A stretch of DNA of 64,000 bases from Verrucomicrobiaceae bacterium (GTDB taxonomy: Bacteria > Verrucomicrobiota > Verrucomicrobiia > Verrucomicrobiales > Verrucomicrobiaceae): assembly GCA_027484445.1 (NCBI GenBank), contig JAIXSY010000024.1:62001-126000 (forward strand). Direction: 5' to 3'. Positions within the stretch are counted from its first letter, which is position 1. Each line of letters opens with the position of its first letter. The notes under the pieces were generated by a model. That model did no database searches, was not told where the DNA came from, and saw only the letters and a list, made by a program, of their open reading frames with translations. Both the position numbers and the translations under genes were made by a program. Below are positions 35,501 to 45,306 of the stretch, piece by piece.

Positions 35501-36812
35501 AGGCGAGAAGGGCGAGGAAGCGACCACCTTCACCGGACAGGGCGGCGTGTTTTACGATCCGGCAGAAAAGCTCTTCAAGATGTTCTATGTCGCCGGTTGG
35601 CGCGGGCCGTTGTCGCTCGCGACGAGCCCGGACATGAAGACCTGGACGCGCAAAGGCCAGCTTTTGAATGAAGGCTTGCGCTGGACGGGGCCGAAGCTCG
35701 TCACCGGCGGCTCTGACAACTGCGTGTGGCTCGATCTGAATGCCAAATCACCTGCTGAGCGAATCAAATACCTCACCTGCTGGCTGCATGTGCCGAAGGA
35801 GCAGCGCCCGCAGGGCTTCATGCACTCGCTGCATGTCTCGGATGGCAAGACCTTCTCCGATGCGGTGACGACGAGCATCGCGGCGGATGATTACTGCTCG
35901 TTCTTCTTCAATCCCTTCCGCGAGAAGTGGGTCTTCAGCATCAAGATGGGCACGTCACGGGGGCGCAGCCGCTACTACTACGAGAGCGATGATTTCCTCG
36001 CCGGGGCCGACTGGAAGAAGAGCGTCTTTTGGACCTGCACGGACAAACTCGATCTCCCCGAGCCTGCGGATCGTTATCCCGGCGGTGGCGAGCCTGCGCA
36101 GCTCTACAGCCTCAATGCAGTGGCGTATGAGAGCCTCATGGTCGGCATGCACTACATTCATCGCGGCCCGAACAACGGCATTTGCGACAATGGCAAGTTC
36201 CCGAAGCTGGTCGATCTGGAGCTTGGCTTCAGTCGCGACGGCTTTCATTGGGATCGCCCGGATCGTCGTGGCTTCATCGTCGGCTCGCGCACCGAGGGCT
36301 CATGGGATCGGGCTTATCTGCATGGCGCGGCGGGTGTCTTCGTCGTGCTCGATGACCAACTCGTCTTTCCCTACATGGGCACCAGCGGCATCGCGCCGAG
36401 CGGTCATCGCGGCATGTACACCGGCGGCAGCATCGGCCTCGCTACGCTGCGACGCGATGGCTTTGCCTCGATGGATGGCGCTGGCGAACTGACGACGCAT
36501 CCGGTGAAGTTCAAAGGCAAGCATCTCTTCGTGAACGTGAACGGCGAGGTGCGTGTGGAAGTGCTGGATGAAGCTGGGAAGGTACTGAAAAGCTCGAAAG
36601 TGGCCTCTGGCGATCAGACGAAGCTGAAAGTGGAATGGTCAGACGGTATGGACCTCACTGATCTGATTGGGAAGCCGGTGCGATTCCGCTTCCATCAGAC
36701 GAAAGGATCGTTGTATGCCTTTTGGGTCACTTCGGATGAAAACGGAGCCAGCGGCGGTTATGTCGGCGCGGGTGGTCCGGCCTTTGATGGAGTTCGGGAT
36801 TCACATCCTTGA
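32538..36812 (+). CDS. Secreted sialidase-like / glycosyl-hydrolase-like fusion protein
   Basis: The 1424-residue product from ATG 32538 has a signal peptide (MMKVILSLFALMVPLVSA). The first 900 residues are a sialidase-type propeller with several Asp-box motifs (SRDGKTW, SRDGQTW, SDDGGETW, STDEGATW, SNDGGKTW, SEDEGQTW). From about residue 930 (IDLGRQLFVDDFLIEKTTLKRTFHQAKKFEGNPVF) a second five-bladed propeller of GH32/GH43 type follows (LFKMFYVAGWRGPLSLATSPDMKTW; FFFNPFREKWVFSIKMG), ending in a beta-sandwich. The two halves are usually separate proteins in Planctomycetota, so this looks like a gene fusion. The arrangement suggests sulfated or sialylated glycan breakdown outside the cytoplasm; activity is unproven. 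Two palindromes lie within the coding sequence at 34734-34780. Confidence 0.85.
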   Translation: MMKVILSLFALMVPLVSAQSLLPTNWDPALAGDIVMRRLVNTSAPQVKGAHDAEFVCVGEKAYLVAEANDVKAGESAGWPFIYATMSIVNLPTLKTERVIDFAKSEQKFENETLPVGACFVPRILQKDDNTLRCYFTSEDPGKRQSQMWYRDFDLKRGEFAPTIHKARLKTAAGTFDFQPQHFHADAAAQGFTKKASDSSFFIFDSFKRFDGKLYVALNNFTGKQNALSLVHDDLATFEVLGHFNEPQAEQLSESAVNRLPDGTWMAICRNDKGNYHFTTSRDGKTWTTGKPLPQVPNGANSKPTFDQFGGVYYLGWQEATRVQNVGRSIFNVDISRDGQTWQRKYRFETPKSFQYPTFHEHNGTIWLCVTQGDTSESRKERIMFGKLESVGEFEPQTGQKRIEWPAPPPPEPAFMKPGVKLFTDREYVIEEMPAAVQDLPFHRTSIEKLDVTVTKPGTLFALTPTIRPKAATQEEALRKAGFTKVDVPETQLFPGEINRVSLYRKAVKDGERLQFKKMVLLVLAEGAMVQEMDGLTPSVILKPGAEFQDDARGGAMIIGMDRTAKGRIWGCWTGTGDKHDGYFLLATSDDGGETWSKPRVAVGARMEAAQKISGALVGNLWTDPKGRLWLFFDQQLGDPQKRITNWFMRCDDPDAAEPVWSTPVMFTEGCTLNKPTVLKDGAWLLPVSDWHQKTCRVFASTDEGATWKERGSLQFPDWEFDEHMMIELKSGAGVPPAAKTTPGETPGPHLWMLARTKGQPHESFSNDGGKTWSEPKQAATVQNVNARFFLRRLKSGRILLVKNGSPAERLTKRTHMSAWLSEDEGQTWKGGLLLDERNAVSYPDGFEAPDGLIHILYDWNRHTDAEILMAKFREEDVLAGKIVSKDAKLLMLANKATGPKPEKLYNGIELPDQWPPRYREPSDAVMEVPYLKKKPKVIPIDLGRQLFVDDFLIEKTTLKRTFHQAKKFEGNPVFKAATERELGAATQGEKGEEATTFTGQGGVFYDPAEKLFKMFYVAGWRGPLSLATSPDMKTWTRKGQLLNEGLRWTGPKLVTGGSDNCVWLDLNAKSPAERIKYLTCWLHVPKEQRPQGFMHSLHVSDGKTFSDAVTTSIAADDYCSFFFNPFREKWVFSIKMGTSRGRSRYYYESDDFLAGADWKKSVFWTCTDKLDLPEPADRYPGGGEPAQLYSLNAVAYESLMVGMHYIHRGPNNGICDNGKFPKLVDLELGFSRDGFHWDRPDRRGFIVGSRTEGSWDRAYLHGAAGVFVVLDDQLVFPYMGTSGIAPSGHRGMYTGGSIGLATLRRDGFASMDGAGELTTHPVKFKGKHLFVNVNGEVRVEVLDEAGKVLKSSKVASGDQTKLKVEWSDGMDLTDLIGKPVRFRFHQTKGSLYAFWVTSDENGASGGYVGAGGPAFDGVRDSHP
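34734..34780. repeat. Two 17-bp palindromes inside the sialidase-like gene
   Basis: GCAGGCG-TCC-CGCCTGC (34734-34750) and CCAGGCG-AGA-CGCCTGG (34764-34780) lie 13 bp apart. They are translated in frame as a low-complexity insert (GAGVPPAAKTTPGETPG) within a propeller blade, between FDEHMMIELKS and HLWMLARTKG. They look like an in-frame insertion of a mobile palindromic repeat. Confidence 0.75.
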
Positions 36813-36848
36813 GGCCGATGGAATCCCAGAGCCCTGAGGAGTGCGGTC

Positions 36849-38027
36849 TCAGACTTTGACCCAGGTTTTCGATTTGCTGCTCTGCAGGATAGCTTCACAA
36901 AGTTTTACTTCGTGGTGTCCATCTGCGGCGCTAGCAAAGAGGGCAGGGGACTTTTTCCCAGAGGCAATGTGTTCATAAACGGCACGGTAGTGCATCTTGT
37001 GCGCATCGCTGAACCCTTCGGGATGTCCACCTGGGTAGTCGGTGAAGTTGGCCACGTCTTCCGAGAAACCTGCGGTGGCACGCTGCAGCACTTGATTGGG
37101 CTCATCACGACGCCCCACATGGATTTCATTCGGCTGCTGGAGATCCCAGCGCACGCTTCCCCGTGTGCCGTAAATGCCAAGCCCAAGGCTGCACTTCCAT
37201 CCTGCGGCAACCTGGGAGATGCTGGCATTGGCGTGCACACCATCAGCATGGCCATGCTTGGCTTTGCCAAACTTCAAAAGCACACTGCCGAAGTCTTCGG
37301 TATCGACTTTGTAGGGCACCATGGTCTTGGGGTCCACTTTGGCAAAGGTTTGGACTTCTCCTTTGGGGCGCAAACGCTGCTTATGAAAGGTCTCGAGGTG
37401 AGCGAAGACATTCGTGGCTTTGGCTCCCAGGATGAAGCTGACCGCATCAATCCAATGCGTTCCGATGTCTCCCACGGCCCTGAGCTTGCCGCCTTCGCTG
37501 GACAGCACACGCCAGTTGTAATCCGTCTCATGCAGCAGCCAGTCCTGGAAGAAGTGGCCCTGAACGTGAATGATTTTTCCGAGTTCACCACGTTCAACCA
37601 TGGCGCGCATTTGCAGGACGGCAGGAAAGAAACGGCACATGTAGTTCACGGCAAACACAGGACCCGATTTGCCACCTTTTTTAACGGCATTCACAACGGT
37701 GGCTGTTTCCGTGGAAGTCATGCCTAGCGGCTTTTCACAGATAACATGCTTGCCCATGGCTAGTGCTTCTAGGCATTGAGGCACGTGCGCTTTGTTAGGC
37801 GAAGTGATGTGCACCACATCGACGTTCGGGCTGGCATACATAGCCTCATGATCGTAGTCGCCATACACTTCAGGGATACCCCAGAGTTGAGCTGTCTTTT
37901 TTGCGCTCTGCGTTGAGCCGCAGATGGCAGTGACTTGGATGCCCAGGCGTTTCAAGGCCTCGATATGAACGGGAGCGATGAAGCCAGTGCCAATGATGCC
38001 GGCGCGAAGATGATGAAGAGGAGTCAT
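36849..38027 (-). CDS. Gfo/Idh/MocA-family oxidoreductase
   Basis: A 392-residue NAD(P)-dependent oxidoreductase. The Rossmann domain begins LRAGIIGTGFIAPVHIEALKRLG, followed by VDVVHITSPNKAHVPQCLEALAMGKHVICEKPLGM (EKP motif). The C-terminal beta-sheet domain has GDIGTHWIDAVSFILG, where the His is the usual catalytic residue. It probably acts on a sugar or polyol. It stands alone, convergent with the sialidase-like gene, which suggests but does not show a role in sugar breakdown. No signal peptide. Confidence 0.93.
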   Translation of the reverse strand: MTPLHHLRAGIIGTGFIAPVHIEALKRLGIQVTAICGSTQSAKKTAQLWGIPEVYGDYDHEAMYASPNVDVVHITSPNKAHVPQCLEALAMGKHVICEKPLGMTSTETATVVNAVKKGGKSGPVFAVNYMCRFFPAVLQMRAMVERGELGKIIHVQGHFFQDWLLHETDYNWRVLSSEGGKLRAVGDIGTHWIDAVSFILGAKATNVFAHLETFHKQRLRPKGEVQTFAKVDPKTMVPYKVDTEDFGSVLLKFGKAKHGHADGVHANASISQVAAGWKCSLGLGIYGTRGSVRWDLQQPNEIHVGRRDEPNQVLQRATAGFSEDVANFTDYPGGHPEGFSDAHKMHYRAVYEHIASGKKSPALFASAADGHHEVKLCEAILQSSKSKTWVKV

Positions 38028-38133
38028 GAAGGGCTGCGATGGGGACGCATCCTTCTAGGCTGAACCCCGCTTCACATCAAGGTAGCACGCAGGTTGAGCT
38101 GAAGTTCTGTGGAAAAATGGGCGAAGCTTAGTG

Positions 38134-40359
38134 TCAGAGACCTTTGGGCATCCAGGGTTCCAGTTGGCTCACCTTTTCTTTGGCTGCCGAGCTGACGGGA
38201 ATGCCCCAGAAGTCGAAGAAAGGCCCGAGGTTGCGATTCACGATCTTGGAGTAGCGGATCAGAAATTGATCTCGAGCCTCGCTATCGTTTTCTGGTTCAG
38301 GTCCAAAGCTGCGATCTGCAAAGCTGTGCAGGTAAGTTTTCCAGCTTTCCCAGCCAAACTCCTGCACGAGTTGGATGTAAGTGACGAGGGCGATGAAAGG
38401 TTCTGTTTTCCAAAGTTCCCATTTGTCAGAGGCACGTTTCATTCGGTCGATGCTTTCTTTTCGCGCTTCTGGGGTAATGGCGCTGTGTCCAATCAACCAA
38501 TCTTTTTTCAGCACCGCGTGGTAACAATACATGCCGATGACGTTGTTGGTGACCTCTCCAGCTCCATCGAAGGTAAAGGTGCGGCGCTGGTGGTTGTGGC
38601 CGATTTCGTGGTAAAAGCCCCAGCCTGGGAATTTGAGTCGGTTCAGGGTGACCATCTCGGGCGCGGCGCTGGTTGGGATCATGATGGGGTAGCCGCTGTG
38701 CATGTAGCCTGCGCTGATTTGGATGTCGGAAACGATGCGCTCGGGGCGACGGCGTTCAGCCGATTGGTTGGTGATGTCATCCTGAGCCTCCACGACTGTT
38801 TTCCAAAAGGTCATGAGGCTGGTGGGGTTTTGGATGGTTTGTGCGACAACGCTTGGCAGGGTGATGATGAGCTTGTCGCAGGCAAGTTCAGCCCAGAGGC
38901 CTGGCTGTTTTTTGATCTCAGAGTTCCACTGTTCGTCGCTGTGCTGGCCCAGGATGAAGTAGGGGGAGGGGATGGCATTTTGCAGGGTGGCGGAGAATGG
39001 GCTGGTCTCTTTGGCATTGCTTGGCACTTCGATGTAAATGAGCCCGCCAAAGGCACTGGCCAGCCTCATCTCGGGTTGGTTGATGCTGATGGATTTGGTG
39101 ATGTCAGGTGCGCGCTTCCATTCATCGAGATGGTAGAGGGTGTCGCTGTGGCAGCCGATGCGGATGGCATAGCCTTTTTCGGCAATGGCGCTGGGCACGC
39201 GCAGGGTGAGGGTCTCTCCCGCTGCGGCATAGAGGCCAGTGCTAGTCCAGCCTGGGATGCTGGGGTTCACGTTGACCTCACGGGTGACACGCGCGGCCTC
39301 TGGATCTGATTTTCCGGGGAAAAACACATGCGCGGGGTGCGCGGCGACTGTCTCGGAGGCCGTGAGACGAAGCACACGGGTTTCCATGCCGAGCCGAAGC
39401 CGAGCTGCGTTGTCTTTGGCGGTGGTCAGCGGTGTCTCGGGCGTAGGCAGCGGGCCTGCTTTGTCTCCAGGGCTACCGAGTGCTGCGGTCACGGCATCTC
39501 GTAGGCTGCTGCGTTCTGGCGGCTGCGCGGCTAAGGCGATCTGGATGGCGTTGGTGCCTTGGCGGATGGCATCGGCATCCAAGGCTGGGCCGCCTTCGCG
39601 TTGTTTGCGGATGGCCTGAATGGCGCTGGAGGCATTGATGAGGGCTGGGAGGTCTGTGCGTGCGGTGAAGCTGGTCAGCCCATCAAAGGCGCTCATGTCA
39701 GTGATCGCCACACCAGCCGGCATCAGGGCCTGATTGACGCCATGGGCCAGGGCTAGCTCCTTGCCTCCGCTGGTCTGGCCAAAGGCCCAGCCCGTCATGC
39801 CGACGATGACACCGCCGCCGTTCTTGATGTATTCGGCCACGGCTTTGCCTTCCTCGGCACCCGTCACGTTTTGGATGTTCATGACCACGACGTCGTAGTC
39901 AGAGAGTGTCTTGGTTTCGACCTTGTCGAAGCTCTCGGTGCGAAAGCCAGCATTCTCCAGCACGTCGCTTTTCACATCCAGTAGGCCGACTCGTGGTTTG
40001 TCCTTGGCTCCTACCCAGCGGATGCAGTTCTCGATGAGCTTGGCATGGTCGGCCCCTGCACTGCCATCCAGGTAACTGTTGTGGCCGAAGAGGATGACGC
40101 GGCCTTTGGCATATCCAGCGGCTGCGGCGACGGCGATTTCGACGCCATCTTTGTCAGGTGCTGTCAAAATGGGAAAGGCCATCGTGCCCCAGATTCCCAC
40201 TGGCCCAGGTGCTCCCGTTTTCGGCACGGATTTCACGCCGGCGAGGATCTTTCCCCGTTCGGCATTCACGATCTCAGGTGGCATTTGGGCCAACATCACG
40301 CTGTGATGAGCGATCAGCCCGATCAGGCTTAGGCATGGCAGAAAGGTTTTGGTTGGCAT
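38134..40359 (-). CDS. Secreted M60-type (enhancin/mucinase-like) metallopeptidase
   Basis: From ATG 40359 the 741-residue product has a signal peptide (MPTKTFLPCLSLIGLIAHHSVMLAQ). Residues 40-260 look like a class I glutamine amidotransferase-like (ThuA/DUF4350-type) domain (RVILFGHNSYLDGSAGADHAKLIENCIRWVG; KTLSDYDVVVMNIQNV; AVAEYIKNGGGVIVGMTGWAFG). The C-terminal half is an M60 peptidase: GWGFYHEIGHNHQRRTFTFDGAGEVTNNVIGMY holds HEIGH and the downstream Glu of the gluzincin pattern. M60 enzymes cleave mucin-type glycoproteins. An XRE-cupin regulator gene lies 16 bp upstream and probably controls it. Confidence 0.88.
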   Translation of the reverse strand: MPTKTFLPCLSLIGLIAHHSVMLAQMPPEIVNAERGKILAGVKSVPKTGAPGPVGIWGTMAFPILTAPDKDGVEIAVAAAAGYAKGRVILFGHNSYLDGSAGADHAKLIENCIRWVGAKDKPRVGLLDVKSDVLENAGFRTESFDKVETKTLSDYDVVVMNIQNVTGAEEGKAVAEYIKNGGGVIVGMTGWAFGQTSGGKELALAHGVNQALMPAGVAITDMSAFDGLTSFTARTDLPALINASSAIQAIRKQREGGPALDADAIRQGTNAIQIALAAQPPERSSLRDAVTAALGSPGDKAGPLPTPETPLTTAKDNAARLRLGMETRVLRLTASETVAAHPAHVFFPGKSDPEAARVTREVNVNPSIPGWTSTGLYAAAGETLTLRVPSAIAEKGYAIRIGCHSDTLYHLDEWKRAPDITKSISINQPEMRLASAFGGLIYIEVPSNAKETSPFSATLQNAIPSPYFILGQHSDEQWNSEIKKQPGLWAELACDKLIITLPSVVAQTIQNPTSLMTFWKTVVEAQDDITNQSAERRRPERIVSDIQISAGYMHSGYPIMIPTSAAPEMVTLNRLKFPGWGFYHEIGHNHQRRTFTFDGAGEVTNNVIGMYCYHAVLKKDWLIGHSAITPEARKESIDRMKRASDKWELWKTEPFIALVTYIQLVQEFGWESWKTYLHSFADRSFGPEPENDSEARDQFLIRYSKIVNRNLGPFFDFWGIPVSSAAKEKVSQLEPWMPKGL

Positions 40360-40375
40360 GGTCGATGGGGAAAAA

Positions 40376-40975
40376 TCAGCGGTAAATGACGACGAGGAAC
40401 ACGATGGATTCGCTGGCGCTGGTGTTGATGATGGCATGGGCAACATCGGCCCGGTAGGTGCCGCTGTCGCCTTTGATCAGCTCATCCTGATCGCTGCCGG
40501 ATTCGATGCGCACACTGCCTTCCTGGACGGTCAGGAACTCACGGGTGCCTTCAAAGTGGGCCTGGCTGCGCAGGGCTCCGCTGGGCTTGAGCGTGAGTTG
40601 GTAAAACTCGACGTCTTTTTCCAGATTCAGCGGCGAAAGGGTGCGGATCTCGCAGTGCTTGTCGCTGCGGTAAACTTGGGCGCGGTCGCTGGCGCGGATG
40701 ACTTGAATTTTCGAGGCACTGGTTTCGGCGCTTTCGATCAGCTCCTGCAGGGTCAGGCCAAACGCACGGGCGATGCGAAAGGTCACGGTGAGGGTGGGAT
40801 TGGCCTTTTCCCGCTCGATCTCACTCAGCATGGATCGACTGACACCGCTGGCAGTGGCGAGCTCTTCCAGTGACCAGCCTCGGTCGTTGCGGAGCTTTTT
40901 CACGCGCTTCCCTAGGTTCTCATTGATGGCCTCTGGGCTGGTTTCTGGAATGCGGTTCTTGCGTTTGACTGCCAT
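40376..40975 (-). CDS. XRE-family regulator with cupin domain
   Basis: A 199-residue protein. Residues about 20-75 are an XRE helix-turn-helix (LGKRVKKLRNDRGWSLEELATASGVSRSMLSEIEREKANPTLTVTFRIARAFGLTLQELIE). Residues about 110-195 form a cupin barrel (VEFYQLTLKPSGALRSQAHFEGTREFLTVQEGSVRIESG; GDSGTYRADVAHAIINTSA). Such MerR-unrelated XRE-cupin proteins sense small metabolites such as polyamines or carboxylates. The 16-bp gap to the M60 peptidase gene shows they form one operon. The ligand is unknown. Confidence 0.92.
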   Translation of the reverse strand: MAVKRKNRIPETSPEAINENLGKRVKKLRNDRGWSLEELATASGVSRSMLSEIEREKANPTLTVTFRIARAFGLTLQELIESAETSASKIQVIRASDRAQVYRSDKHCEIRTLSPLNLEKDVEFYQLTLKPSGALRSQAHFEGTREFLTVQEGSVRIESGSDQDELIKGDSGTYRADVAHAIINTSASESIVFLVVIYR

Positions 40976-41053
40976 GCACGCCGTTATAACGGAATGCTCT
41001 CCTTTAAATTAGATTTTTTCTAGAGGCTGCTTTTTGCTGAGGAAGAAGTCGGC

Positions 41054-42658
41054 TCAAAAGCGCCGAAGCGTGGTATCACTGGCGGGTCTGGCTTCGTCTT
41101 TGTCAGGGTAGTCTAAGGTGTAGTGCAGCCCGCGGCTTTCATGGCGGCGGATGGCACATTCGACGATGAGGGAGGCCGTCTCGACCAAGTTACGCAGCTC
41201 TAGCAGCTCGCTGGTGATGCGGAAATTCCAGTAAAACTCCTGCACTTCCCGCTTTAAGTTCCGCAGACGGGCGGCAGCACGCTGCAGACGCTTGGTGGTG
41301 CGCACGATGGAGACGTAGTCCCACATCAGTCGGCGGATTTCATCCCAGTTGTGGTAGATCACCACCAGCTCGTCATTGTTCACGGCCTCGCCACTCTGCC
41401 AGGGTGGGATGGGATGCTCCTGCTCATGCGTTTTGCCGATAGGCATCTTGCGCAGCAGATGCTCGACCGAGCGGTGGGAGATGACGAGGCATTCGAGGAG
41501 CGAATTCGAGGCGAGGCGGTTCGCGCCATGCAGGCCGGTGCAGCCTACTTCACCCACCGCACAAAGGCCGCGGATGCGTGTGGCCCCATTCACGTCGGTG
41601 ACGACCCCGCCGCACTGGTAATGGGCGGCTGGCACCACGGGGATCGGCTGGCGGGTGATGTCGATCCCGACCTCCAGGCAGGCCTTGTGGATGTTTGGGA
41701 AATGACTGGTGATGAAGTCGGCGGGTTTGTGAGAAATGTCGAGATACACGCAGGGGCCACCCGTACGCTTGATCTGGTGGTCGATCGCCCGAGCGACGAT
41801 GTCGCGCGGGGCGAGCGAGCCGCGTGGATCATACTGCTGCATGAATTCTTTCCCATCTGCGCCGATGAGCCGTGCGCCCTCGCCACGCATGGCTTCTGTG
41901 ATCAAAAACGACCGCTTCTGCGGGTGGTAGAGGCAGGTGGGGTGAAACTGGATGAACTCCATGTTGGCTACACTGGCCCCTGCACGCCAGGCCATGGCCA
42001 CCCCGTCCCCCGTGGCCACGCGTGGGTTCGTGGTGTAAAGGTAAACGCGCCCACAGCCGCCAGTGGCCAAGACCACACGATCGGAACGCATCGTGATGAC
42101 CTCGCGCGTCTCCTCATTCAGCACATAAAGGCCGAGCACGCGATCTTCGGACACATAACCGAGTTTGGCCGTGGTAATCAGGTCGATGGCAAAGTGGTTT
42201 TCGAACACATGGATGTTCTTCTTTTCTCGAACCGTCTGCAGCAGTTTCTCGGTGATCTCTTTGCCAGTCGCATCGGCAGCATGAAGCACGCGGCGGCGGG
42301 AATGCCCCCCTTCCTTGGTGAGATCGAATTCCAGATGGCCGTCGGCAGCTTCTCGTTGATCGAAGCTCACGCCCCACTTTACCAGTTCAGCGATTCGCTC
42401 GGGGCCTTCGGCCACGATGGTGCGCACGGCATCCTCACGGCATAGCCCTGCGCCGGCGATCAGCGTGTCTCCCACATGTTGCTCCACGCTATCCATCTCG
42501 CTGGTGACGCAGGCGATGCCGCCCTGCGCCCAATTGGAGTTGGAATCGAGAGCCCCACGCTTCGTTAGCACAGCCACGCGCCCATGTTCGCTGGCGTGCA
42601 GGGCCGCGCTCAATCCCGCAGCGCCGCTGCCCACGATGATAAAATCAAATTCAACCAT
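41054..42658 (-). CDS. nadB: L-aspartate oxidase
   Basis: A 534-residue flavoprotein. The N-terminal FAD loop is FIIVGSGAAGLSAALHASEHG; SNWAQGGIACVTSEMDS and LHAADATGKEITEKLL match NadB rather than succinate dehydrogenase. The core HPTCLYHPQKRSFLITEAMRGEGARLI and IPVVPAAHYQCGGVVTDVNGATRIRGLCAVGEVGCTGLHGANRLASNSLLECLV is strongly conserved. NadB oxidises L-aspartate to iminoaspartate, the first step of de novo NAD synthesis. ATG 42658 is chosen. nadA and nadC are not nearby. Confidence 0.95.
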   Translation of the reverse strand: MVEFDFIIVGSGAAGLSAALHASEHGRVAVLTKRGALDSNSNWAQGGIACVTSEMDSVEQHVGDTLIAGAGLCREDAVRTIVAEGPERIAELVKWGVSFDQREAADGHLEFDLTKEGGHSRRRVLHAADATGKEITEKLLQTVREKKNIHVFENHFAIDLITTAKLGYVSEDRVLGLYVLNEETREVITMRSDRVVLATGGCGRVYLYTTNPRVATGDGVAMAWRAGASVANMEFIQFHPTCLYHPQKRSFLITEAMRGEGARLIGADGKEFMQQYDPRGSLAPRDIVARAIDHQIKRTGGPCVYLDISHKPADFITSHFPNIHKACLEVGIDITRQPIPVVPAAHYQCGGVVTDVNGATRIRGLCAVGEVGCTGLHGANRLASNSLLECLVISHRSVEHLLRKMPIGKTHEQEHPIPPWQSGEAVNNDELVVIYHNWDEIRRLMWDYVSIVRTTKRLQRAAARLRNLKREVQEFYWNFRITSELLELRNLVETASLIVECAIRRHESRGLHYTLDYPDKDEARPASDTTLRRF

Positions 42659-42793
42659 GAAAAATGAAGGTGACGAGACTGCCACGTGCCGCCTGTGAAA
42701 GCAAATACGGGCAGAACAGTTCCTGCGTTCCATCTTCTCACGGCCGCCGCCCTCTCTTTTTGGGGGCTGTTTGCGGCTCTGCCAGCTGCTGCA

Positions 42794-43975
42794 TCAGCGC
42801 ACCTGCTTCAGCTGCTTGGGCCAGGGATCCTCAAAGCTACCCCCGGACTGCCATCGCGCGATTTCGTCCTCTGTGCACAGGCAGGACTGCAACTCCTGCA
42901 TGAAAATCTCGCGATCTCGCCGAGTGCCGATGACGGTAATTTCATTCAAGCGGTCCCCAAAAAGTGGATGCGTGCCTTCGAGGTCTTTTTGCAAAAGCGC
43001 GATCTCTTCAGCCACCAGTTTTCCCAGAGGATCTTTGACGACAGCGGCCTTCCAGTAGGCCAGCAGTTCCAAGTCAATGCCGCCTGCGGCCTGGTTCCAG
43101 AGCAGTACTTGCTCGTCCCGTGATGCCAGCCAGAGAAAGCCTTTGCTGCGTAGGATGCCACGGCCGAGCCGCTCACGAAACAGTTTCCACAATCGACGTG
43201 GATGAAAGGGCCGAGGGTCGCAGAGCAGGGTGCTGCCGAGGTCATAACTCGCGGCATCGCCGAGCGCTTCAGGCTTGGTCTTTTCCCATGAGGCTGCGAT
43301 CACCCGCGCGCGATCCGTGCTGAATTTTCCAGGGGTCAGCACACGTGCCGCCGGCACCTGACCAAAGTTCACTGCGTGAACGTCCGCGTGGGGATTCAGC
43401 AGTTCCAGGCATTTCAGCAGAAAAGGCAGATCCTCAGGAGAGATGCGGTCGGTCTTGGTCACGAACAGCGTGTTGGCGAATTGGATCTGCTCCGCCATCA
43501 GGTTCTCCACGCTGCGCTCACCAGTCTCTTCATTGTGAATCAGCCGTTCGAATAGCGCACGGCCGGCCCCATAATCTTCCACAAAAGCTCGTGCATCGAT
43601 CAGGGTCACGATGCTCTCTAGCTGGTAATTTTCAGGCCGCTGTAGGATTTCTTCAATCAATGGCCAAGGATGCGAGCCGCCAGAGGTTTCGATCACGACA
43701 TGGTCTAGATCGTTGCGTCCGCGCCATGCCTCCAGAGCAGCCGCAAACGCCGCGCGCCGATCACCGCTGATCGAGCCCGAGTAAAGGCTGACGAGCGTGT
43801 CTTTCTCCTCAGACACCTGCTGGCCTGACCGCAAAAGATCGCCATCCACCTCCAGGTCGGCCATGTCGTTCACGATGACTCCTAGACGCAGAGAAGACTG
43901 CTCGCGCAACAGGCGGCGCAGCAGGGTCGTTTTGCCAGAACCCAGAAAGCCAGAAACGAGGGTGATTCGGATCAT
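42794..43975 (-). CDS. COG0523 (CobW-type) GTPase lacking the CxCC motif
   Basis: A 393-residue G3E GTPase. Walker A is VSGFLGSGKTTLLRRLL; VIVNDMADLEVDGDLL is the switch region, IETSGGSHPWPLIEEI the Walker B region and TKTD the NKxD equivalent. The C-terminal domain is PFHPRRLWKLFRERL, then GILRSKGFLWLASRDEQ. In place of the metal-binding GCICC of the family it has LYSGSISGDRR, so the metal-transfer cysteines are gone. COG0523 proteins deliver zinc or other metals to client enzymes. The gene is divergent from a normal COG0523 gene, with a candidate Zur box between. The loss may mean a different metal site or a regulatory partner role. Confidence 0.88.
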   Translation of the reverse strand: MIRITLVSGFLGSGKTTLLRRLLREQSSLRLGVIVNDMADLEVDGDLLRSGQQVSEEKDTLVSLYSGSISGDRRAAFAAALEAWRGRNDLDHVVIETSGGSHPWPLIEEILQRPENYQLESIVTLIDARAFVEDYGAGRALFERLIHNEETGERSVENLMAEQIQFANTLFVTKTDRISPEDLPFLLKCLELLNPHADVHAVNFGQVPAARVLTPGKFSTDRARVIAASWEKTKPEALGDAASYDLGSTLLCDPRPFHPRRLWKLFRERLGRGILRSKGFLWLASRDEQVLLWNQAAGGIDLELLAYWKAAVVKDPLGKLVAEEIALLQKDLEGTHPLFGDRLNEITVIGTRRDREIFMQELQSCLCTEDEIARWQSGGSFEDPWPKQLKQVR

Positions 43976-44017
43976 GGCGAAAAGGGCAACTTGATTGCAG
44001 AAGAGTCCACTTCTATA

Positions 44018-44036
44018 AATGCATAGTAATTGCATT
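44018..44036. promoter_or_regulatory. Candidate Zur operator between divergent COG0523 genes
   Basis: AATGCA-N7-TGCATT (arms 44018-44023 and 44031-44036) has the same arm sequence and spacing as the longer inverted repeat at 47936-47962. It ends 3 bp before the ATG at 44040 and lies 42 bp upstream of the other GTPase start, so binding would block both. Confidence 0.6.
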
Positions 44037-44039
44037 AAA

Positions 44040-45269
<1,230 letters not shown>

Positions 45270-45306
45270 GCCGAAAAGGCGTCTTTCCATGCTTCCGTGG
45301 TGGTGA

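Noticed and set aside
32520..35501. A 993-codon open frame antisense to the sialidase-like gene
   Set aside because: Its product has no domain and is a composition-driven shadow in GC-rich DNA; the plus-strand gene has a signal peptide and Asp-box motifs.
44019..44039. Upstream start of the COG0523 GTPase adding MHSNCIK
   Set aside because: These codons coincide with the candidate Zur box, and the conserved protein begins at the next ATG.
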